Part shown: positions 7,814 through 11,030 of the stretch, one piece after another
Layout: each line of letters begins with the position of its first letter
Position numbering within the stretch: position 1 is the first letter of the stretch
Assembly (NCBI GenBank): GCA_002378665.1
Contig: DFSO01000092.1
Location: 1-11,030, forward strand
Reading direction: 5' to 3'
DNA length: 11,030 bases
Source of the DNA: Loktanella sp. UBA3435
GTDB lineage: Bacteria; Pseudomonadota; Alphaproteobacteria; Rhodobacterales; Rhodobacteraceae
The notes under the pieces: generated by a model
Database searches by the model: none
What the model saw: the letters and a program-made list of their open reading frames with translations, nothing else
Told to the model about the DNA's origin: nothing
Translations under genes and position numbers: made by a program

Positions 7814-7838
7814 CGATGGGTCGAGACCCATCCTACAA
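7814..7838 (+). repeat. Intergenic palindromic repeat, copy 2 (nusG-rplK gap)
   Basis: Core GATGGGTCGAGACCCATC (7815-7832) followed by CTACAA, the plus-strand counterpart of the copy at 6628-6652. The two internal differences between the copies (T-A against C-G) are paired in the stem, so the hairpin is preserved. Being palindromic it can also form in the minus-strand transcript, just upstream of the rplK ribosome binding site. Confidence 0.7.
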
Positions 7839-7861
7839 TGCCCATGTACGGGGCGCTTTGC

Positions 7862-7885
7862 GGTGGTTCGGCTAAGCCTCCCACC
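7862..7885 (-). repeat. Interrupted hairpin downstream of nusG
   Basis: GGTGG (7862-7866) pairs with CCACC (7881-7885), with an inner GGC/GCC pair of arms around a TAA loop. It is 14 bases after the nusG stop codon. There is no U tract, so it is more likely a 3'-end stabiliser or part of the neighbouring repeat than a terminator. Confidence 0.35.
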
Positions 7886-7899
7886 TCCGAAACACGCGC

Positions 7900-8433
7900 T
7901 TAACCTTGCTTGGTTACCTGCGTGAATTCCAACTCGACCGGCGTTGCGCGGCCAAAAATAGAGACCGTGACCTTCAGGCGCTGGTGCTCTTCATCAACTT
8001 CTTCGACCATACCGTCGAAATCTTCGAACGGACCGTCAGAAACTTTAACCTTCTCACCGATCTCGAAGTGGATCAGCGTGCGTGGCGCTTCCTGACCTTC
8101 TTCGACGCGGCCGAGAATCGCCTGCACTTCTGCATCGCGCATCGGCATCGGGCGGCCTTGCGGGCCCAAGAAACCTGTGACGCGGTTGATGGAGTTGATC
8201 AGGTGGTAACCTTCATCAGACAATTCCATGTGCACCAAAACGTAGCCCGGCATAAAGCGACGCTCGGCGGTCACCTTCTTATTGCGGCGTACTTCGATCA
8301 CTTCTTCAGTCGGCACAAGAACTTCACCGATCTGATCACCCAGACCCTGCTCTTCGACCTTCTGACGAATGGTCTCTGCGATCTTTTTTTCGAAATTCGA
8401 AAGGACGCTAACTGAGTACCAACGTTTCGCCAT
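7900..8433 (-). CDS. nusG: Transcription termination/antitermination factor NusG
   Basis: Elongation factor that binds RNA polymerase through its N-terminal NGN domain and contacts Rho, or S10 on the ribosome, through its C-terminal KOW domain. 177 residues from MAKRWYSVSVLSNFEKKIAE. The NGN domain spans about 1-105, with RRFMPGYVLVHMELSDEGYH and the TGFLG loop; the KOW domain at about 122-177 has GEKVKVSDGPFEDFDGMVEE and SIFGRATPVELEF. The start at 8433 is preferred: it matches family N termini and has a GAGGT about ten bases upstream. The frame stays open to 8481, but that ATG lacks a ribosome binding site and adds 16 residues unlike the family. It lies about 200 bp after secE. Confidence 0.96.
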   Translation of the reverse strand: MAKRWYSVSVLSNFEKKIAETIRQKVEEQGLGDQIGEVLVPTEEVIEVRRNKKVTAERRFMPGYVLVHMELSDEGYHLINSINRVTGFLGPQGRPMPMRDAEVQAILGRVEEGQEAPRTLIHFEIGEKVKVSDGPFEDFDGMVEEVDEEHQRLKVTVSIFGRATPVELEFTQVTKQG

Positions 8434-8633
8434 GAGTTTCGAGACCTCGCCGTGAGCAACCCAAGGGCCGCTAAATTCCATTTAATTCAAGTGGTTATCC
8501 CACTCTATCCAGAAAATAAAATACGGCGCACAACTTGATTCGCCGCACGCCATCTCTGGAAGTCAGGGGCTATTACCGCCCATACCCATTGTTTTCAAGG
8601 GGGTATGGTCAGAAACCCGCAGTTCTCTGCTTA
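8434..8633 (-). promoter_or_regulatory. secE-nusG intergenic leader with hairpin and weak promoter-like boxes
   Basis: This 200-bp gap is unusually long for secE-nusG. It contains an inverted repeat CCATACCC/GGGTATGG (8580-8587 with 8601-8608, 13-base loop) 25 bp after secE, and a smaller AGTGG/CCACT repeat around 8491-8505. On the minus strand TTGAAA (8598-8593) and TAATAG (8575-8570) are 17 bases apart. The -35 box is good and the -10 box poor, and they overlap the hairpin, so a separate nusG promoter is only a possibility. Confidence 0.35.
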
Positions 8634-8831
8634 TTAGCCAAAGTAGGACAACACGCCCTGCAAGCCGAAACGGATGAACATATCGACGAGCGAGAAGAAG
8701 ATCGCAGTCAGCGTCGCCATGATGAAAACCATGATTGTGGTTAACACAACTTCACGGCGCGTCGGCCATACGACCTTTGCCACTTCGGCGCGGACTTCTT
8801 GTACAAATTTGACGGGATTGGCGATTGCCAT
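8634..8831 (-). CDS. secE: Preprotein translocase subunit SecE
   Basis: Essential small membrane subunit of the SecYEG protein-conducting channel, clamping SecY in the inner membrane. 65 residues from the ATG at 8831. The conserved amphipathic helix with VRAEVAKVVWPTRREV (W22-P23 in this numbering) is followed by a single hydrophobic segment at about 29-55, the one-helix form usual in alphaproteobacteria. An ATG six bases earlier (8837) would add Met-Lys; GAGGT lies only three bases before that one but nine before the 8831 start, so 8831 is preferred. The gene is about 54 bp after the sulfotransferase-like gene rather than directly after tRNA-Trp. Confidence 0.93.
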   Translation of the reverse strand: MAIANPVKFVQEVRAEVAKVVWPTRREVVLTTIMVFIMATLTAIFFSLVDMFIRFGLQGVLSYFG

Positions 8832-8885
8832 CTTCATTTACCTCATGTCAGGACTTGCGCGACATACGTCTTTGCCGCCAACAAT

Positions 8886-9770
8886 TCAAGAGCGCAGGAT
8901 CGTCACATCACTGATCCGTGCAATTGCGTCCATTTGCTGCTCATAGTCGCTCTCGGCTTGCGTAAGTTGGGCATGAGAAAAAGGCGCGAATTTCGGATAG
9001 ACCTTGGAAACGGGATACAACGCGCGCGCCTGCTCAACCGTGCTGCCGAAATCTGCTGTGTCCGTTTGTGCCAAAGCATGCTGAATTGCCAGCGTCGATA
9101 GCCCCGCATGGATCGCGTCAGGGATCGGCTTGATACGGATCGAAACATCGCTGCCCATCATCGCCGCACAAATCTTATGGAACCGCCAACGGTATTCCTC
9201 GAACCGCCAGACGGTGATCCGCCCGACATTTGGAATGCAGCGCATCCGTGCGATCAATCCGGGCCAATAAATCTGGCTCAACGGGTTCATGCGCAAATAG
9301 GCATCAAACGATATCTGGTGACCACCCATCAAGGCCTGACCGTAAGCCGAGACCAAAAAACTGGCAGGGTTGCGGACCCCGACCAGCACATCAATCGGTC
9401 CAGCATCAACAGCTTCAGCCAAGGCCGCGACCCGCTCCTGCGCCCGCGGATAGAGTGGCGCGTTAATACGGCCCTCGCGATCATGAAGGACACCGATGAA
9501 ATTCTCTTCACTCAGAACCAACCGATGACCATCCTTAAGCATGAAATCGCGCTGCTCAACGGGGCTTCGACCAGAAGTTGTCCCTCCGCCAGTCAAACCA
9601 AATAAATCCGCAATGCCGCGCCCCGAGGTGCGCAAACTGTCAGGCCCATAATAGCGGACCCCAGCCCTAATCAGCGCCTCATTCTGCATCAAGAATGACC
9701 GCTGCAAATGCGTCGTCGTCGTTTTATGGGCGCCGATGTGCAATGCGACTGATTTGGAAGGTTGGTTCAT
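8886..9770 (-). CDS. Sulfotransferase-like P-loop protein
   Basis: Predicted cytoplasmic protein of 294 residues with the two cofactor motifs of PAPS-dependent sulfotransferases. HIGAHKTTTTHLQ (residues 11-23) resembles the 5'-phosphosulfate-binding loop with its K-[ST]-x-T-T core. GVRNPASFLVSAYGQ (131-145) places R133 and S141 eight residues apart, the spacing of the 3'-phosphate-binding Arg and Ser in this family. SEEN at 87-90 is a possible catalytic acid region. The acceptor cannot be read from sequence; polysaccharide, lipid or small-molecule sulfation are all possible. The start at 9770 has AAGGGA ten bases upstream, whereas the in-frame ATG at 9797 has none. It lies 42 bp after tRNA-Trp and about 54 bp before secE, all in one direction and with no terminator visible, so it may be cotranscribed with secE. 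Most alphaproteobacteria have no gene here. Confidence 0.75.
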   Translation of the reverse strand: MNQPSKSVALHIGAHKTTTTHLQRSFLMQNEALIRAGVRYYGPDSLRTSGRGIADLFGLTGGGTTSGRSPVEQRDFMLKDGHRLVLSEENFIGVLHDREGRINAPLYPRAQERVAALAEAVDAGPIDVLVGVRNPASFLVSAYGQALMGGHQISFDAYLRMNPLSQIYWPGLIARMRCIPNVGRITVWRFEEYRWRFHKICAAMMGSDVSIRIKPIPDAIHAGLSTLAIQHALAQTDTADFGSTVEQARALYPVSKVYPKFAPFSHAQLTQAESDYEQQMDAIARISDVTILRS

Positions 9771-9812
9771 AAAGCGGTTTTCCCTTTGGTAAGGCATCGC
9801 ATCATGTGGTCT

Positions 9813-9888
9813 TGGCAGGGGCGCACGGGCTCGAACCGTGGACCTACGGTTTTGGAGACCGTCGCTCTACCAACTGAGCTACACCCCT
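9813..9888 (-). tRNA. tRNA-Trp (anticodon CCA)
   Basis: A 76-base cloverleaf with the 3' CCA encoded. The acceptor arms AGGGGTG and CGCCCCT pair with one T-G wobble, and the D arm has AGCTCAGTTGGTAGAGC. The anticodon stem ACGGT/ACCGT holds the loop CTCCAAA with anticodon CCA for tryptophan. The T arm is CACGG-TTCGAGC-CCGTG. tRNA-Trp next to secE-nusG is a common alphaproteobacterial arrangement; here a sulfotransferase-like gene lies between. Confidence 0.98.
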
Positions 9889-9902
9889 AAGACCGCAGTC
9901 CG

Positions 9903-9929
9903 ATTAGCCCGAACAGCACGAGGGATCAA
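9903..9929 (-). promoter_or_regulatory. Candidate promoter of tRNA-Trp
   Basis: On the minus strand TTGATC (9929-9924) and GCTAAT (9908-9903) could be -35 and -10 boxes, and the mature tRNA begins 15 bases after the -10. A GC-containing discriminator follows, as in stable RNA promoters. The spacer is only 15 bases, shorter than optimal, so this is tentative. Confidence 0.3.
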
Positions 9930-10001
9930 GAGGGATTGCAGCGCAACCTTGCCTTCGTCGTGATAAATGTCGAAACAAGGCACAAAACGAGGGGTCTTAT
10001 C

Positions 10002-10664
10002 ATGAATTTCAGGCAGCGCATCCATCAGTCACGGTTCTTGGCATGGCTTTTGGCCGCAATCGCGGGCGCCTATTTGGATCTTTGCTTCTACACGACCCGC
10101 TGGACCTACAAAGGCGTCGACCAACTCAAGTCCGACCTCGCAGATGGCCCAGTCCTGCTGCTCGTCTGGCACGGACGCTCGCTTTTCGGCCCCTACCACT
10201 GGCCCGTGAAACACGGCCCCGTCTCAACCCTCTATGAGGCCTCACCCATCGGTAGGGTCTCAGGCGCCCTTCAACGCCGCCGCAAAATGCAACCTATCGA
10301 GATGTCGAGCGACATGTCCAACCTCGCAGCGTCCCGCGTCATCCTGCGCCGCGTGCGCGAAGGCGTCAGCATCGGCATGACAGGTGACGGCCCACTAGGC
10401 CCGAACCAAATCCTCAAAGACCCACCGCTCGAATGGGCACGGGTCATGAAACGCCCCGTCTACACCTACGGATTTGCGACGAAACGACACAAGATTCTGG
10501 GAAGCTGGGACAAGATGATGCTGCCCCTGCCCTTCACGCGCGGGGCGGCGGTCTACCAACGAGTCGAGGGTGAGTTCGTGCACAAACAAGACGAAGGGTC
10601 ACGGACAAGAATTTCCGACGCGATGGACAGCGCAATGGGTGAGGCGGATAGGCTGGTTTTGTAA
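10002..10664 (+). CDS. DUF374-type lysophospholipid acyltransferase-like protein
   Basis: Predicted membrane-associated protein of 220 residues of the DUF374 branch of lysophospholipid acyltransferases, thought to transfer acyl chains to lipids of the envelope; the exact substrate is unknown. A hydrophobic N-terminal segment (about 12-30) is followed by LLLVWHGRS with the motif His at 57, an EASPIG segment near residue 80, and TGDGPLGP at 128-134. The last motif is usually written D-G-P-R-G-P; here Leu replaces Arg. The start at 10002 has GAGGGG seven bases upstream and matches the family length; the upstream in-frame ATG at 9936 has no such site. It is divergent from tRNA-Trp and stands alone on the plus strand. 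Confidence 0.85.
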   Translation: MNFRQRIHQSRFLAWLLAAIAGAYLDLCFYTTRWTYKGVDQLKSDLADGPVLLLVWHGRSLFGPYHWPVKHGPVSTLYEASPIGRVSGALQRRRKMQPIEMSSDMSNLAASRVILRRVREGVSIGMTGDGPLGPNQILKDPPLEWARVMKRPVYTYGFATKRHKILGSWDKMMLPLPFTRGAAVYQRVEGEFVHKQDEGSRTRISDAMDSAMGEADRLVL

Positions 10665-10798
10665 AGTCATTTTGGGGCTGGAGGGAAAAGTCTTGAAACA
10701 AAACTGGTACCAAAGTTGCATGGATAAACATCCCATGCTCACAGCCCTAGGGACTATTTTAAGCGTGTTTTCATGCATGCCAGCTTTGGGGGCCGTCT

Positions 10799-10951
10799 AT
10801 GAATTCGCCCCCCCCCGAAAGTCACGATCTTCGCGTTACGATTTCGATATCAATCCTTTGGGGGTATTTTATTTGGTTTTTATTCTTAGGGTGGAGGTTC
10901 TTTACCTACAAATCTGACAAATCGGGTGAAGATGCGCAGAGGTGGAATTGA
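10799..10951 (+). CDS. Possible small single-span membrane protein
   Basis: An open frame of 50 residues that I do not recognise. It begins MNSPPPESHDLRVTISISIL and has one strongly hydrophobic, Trp/Phe-rich segment at about 15-34 (ILWGYFIWFLFLGW). A basic then hydrophilic tail follows, ending KSDKSGEDAQRWN, so a single-span inner membrane protein is plausible. GGGGG eight bases before the ATG is only a weak ribosome binding site. Codons 4-6 are CCC within a nine-C tract (10808-10816). A different frame just upstream, from 10720, encodes a signal-peptide-like stretch (MLTALGTILSVFSCMPALGA) that would join this frame if the tract were one C shorter. It may be a real small gene, a frameshifted longer one, or chance. 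Confidence 0.3.
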   Translation: MNSPPPESHDLRVTISISILWGYFIWFLFLGWRFFTYKSDKSGEDAQRWN

Positions 10952-11006
10952 AACCATCGACTGAAGTTTTCCTTCGATTAGACCTGCGAAACATCAGTCT
11001 TATAAT

Positions 11007-11030
11007 AAAAAGGCCGCCTCCTTTCGGAAG
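11007..11030 (-). terminator. Rho-independent terminator, cut by the window edge
   Basis: On the minus strand CTTCC-GAAA-GGAGG forms a stem (one U-G pair) capped by a GAAA tetraloop. It continues into CGGCC, whose partner lies beyond the window, and is followed by TTTTTATT. This would end a transcript arriving from the right, so a minus-strand gene probably lies just outside. If the missing arm is followed by T residues it would work in both directions and also end the plus-strand unit. Confidence 0.65.

Larger units (their letters stand above)
10665..11030. other. 366-bp right-end stretch without a conserved gene
   Basis: After the acyltransferase-like gene no conserved coding region is visible on either strand. 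Base composition is more AT-rich and less codon-biased than the flanking gene. The stretch holds a GCATGG/CCATGC inverted repeat (10718-10738), the signal-peptide-like frame from 10720, the C9 tract, the possible small membrane protein at 10799-10951, and the terminator half-hairpin at the edge. Confidence 0.5.

Noticed and set aside
8434..8481. 16-residue N-terminal extension of NusG
   Set aside because: No Shine-Dalgarno before 8481; family N terminus begins at 8433.
8838..9888. tRNA-Trp as attachment site of an integrated element carrying the sulfotransferase-like gene
   Set aside because: No repeat of the tRNA 3' end is found near 8838-8885, and there is no integrase in the window.
10978..11006. 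Plus-strand promoter with TATAAT at 11001-11006
   Set aside because: The box is perfect, but the region 17 bases upstream (TTAGAC) is a poor -35, and the A-rich stretch is better explained as the tail of the minus-strand terminator.
1..11030. CRISPR array, toxin-antitoxin, phage or defence genes
   Set aside because: No regularly spaced repeats and no such protein families were found on either strand.

Overview
The window looks like a chromosomal segment of an alphaproteobacterium of the Rhodobacterales (Roseobacter-type). This rests on the style of the RpoB, RpoC and ribosomal protein sequences, the gene order, and the moderate GC content. It is the conserved nusG-rpoBC locus, written almost entirely on the minus strand. 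Its accessory right end holds a tRNA-Trp gene, a sulfotransferase-like gene, an acyltransferase-like gene and a possible small membrane protein.

Read in the direction of transcription (right to left), the minus strand carries tRNA-Trp(CCA), a putative PAPS-dependent sulfotransferase, secE, nusG, rplK (L11), rplA (L1), rplJ (L10, GTG start), rplL (L7/L12), rpoB and the first 313 codons of rpoC, which runs off the left edge. All genes are co-directional. rplK and rplA are one base apart. The larger gaps (nusG leader, nusG-rplK, rplA-rplJ, rplL-rpoB, rpoB-rpoC) are rich in inverted repeats that can form RNA hairpins. These are the likely places where protein secretion (SecE), transcription elongation (NusG), the ribosomal stalk (L10, L7/L12, L11, L1) and RNA polymerase output are balanced. 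The rplA-rplJ gap is where an L10-type autoregulatory leader is expected.

To the right of tRNA-Trp, on the plus strand, is a DUF374-type lysophospholipid acyltransferase-like gene. About 360 bp without an obvious conserved gene follow. They contain a possible 50-residue membrane protein that begins next to a run of nine C, and the near half of a GC-rich terminator hairpin at the window edge.

The core genes are ordinary. I see no clear new multi-gene system. The points worth a second look are the sulfotransferase-like gene wedged between tRNA-Trp and secE, two copies of a palindromic repeat flanking rplKA with a paired compensatory change, tandem CTAG-centred palindromes between rpoB and rpoC next to a hairpin that includes the rpoC ribosome binding site, strand-specific hairpins between rplL and rpoB, and the small ORF with its C9 tract.
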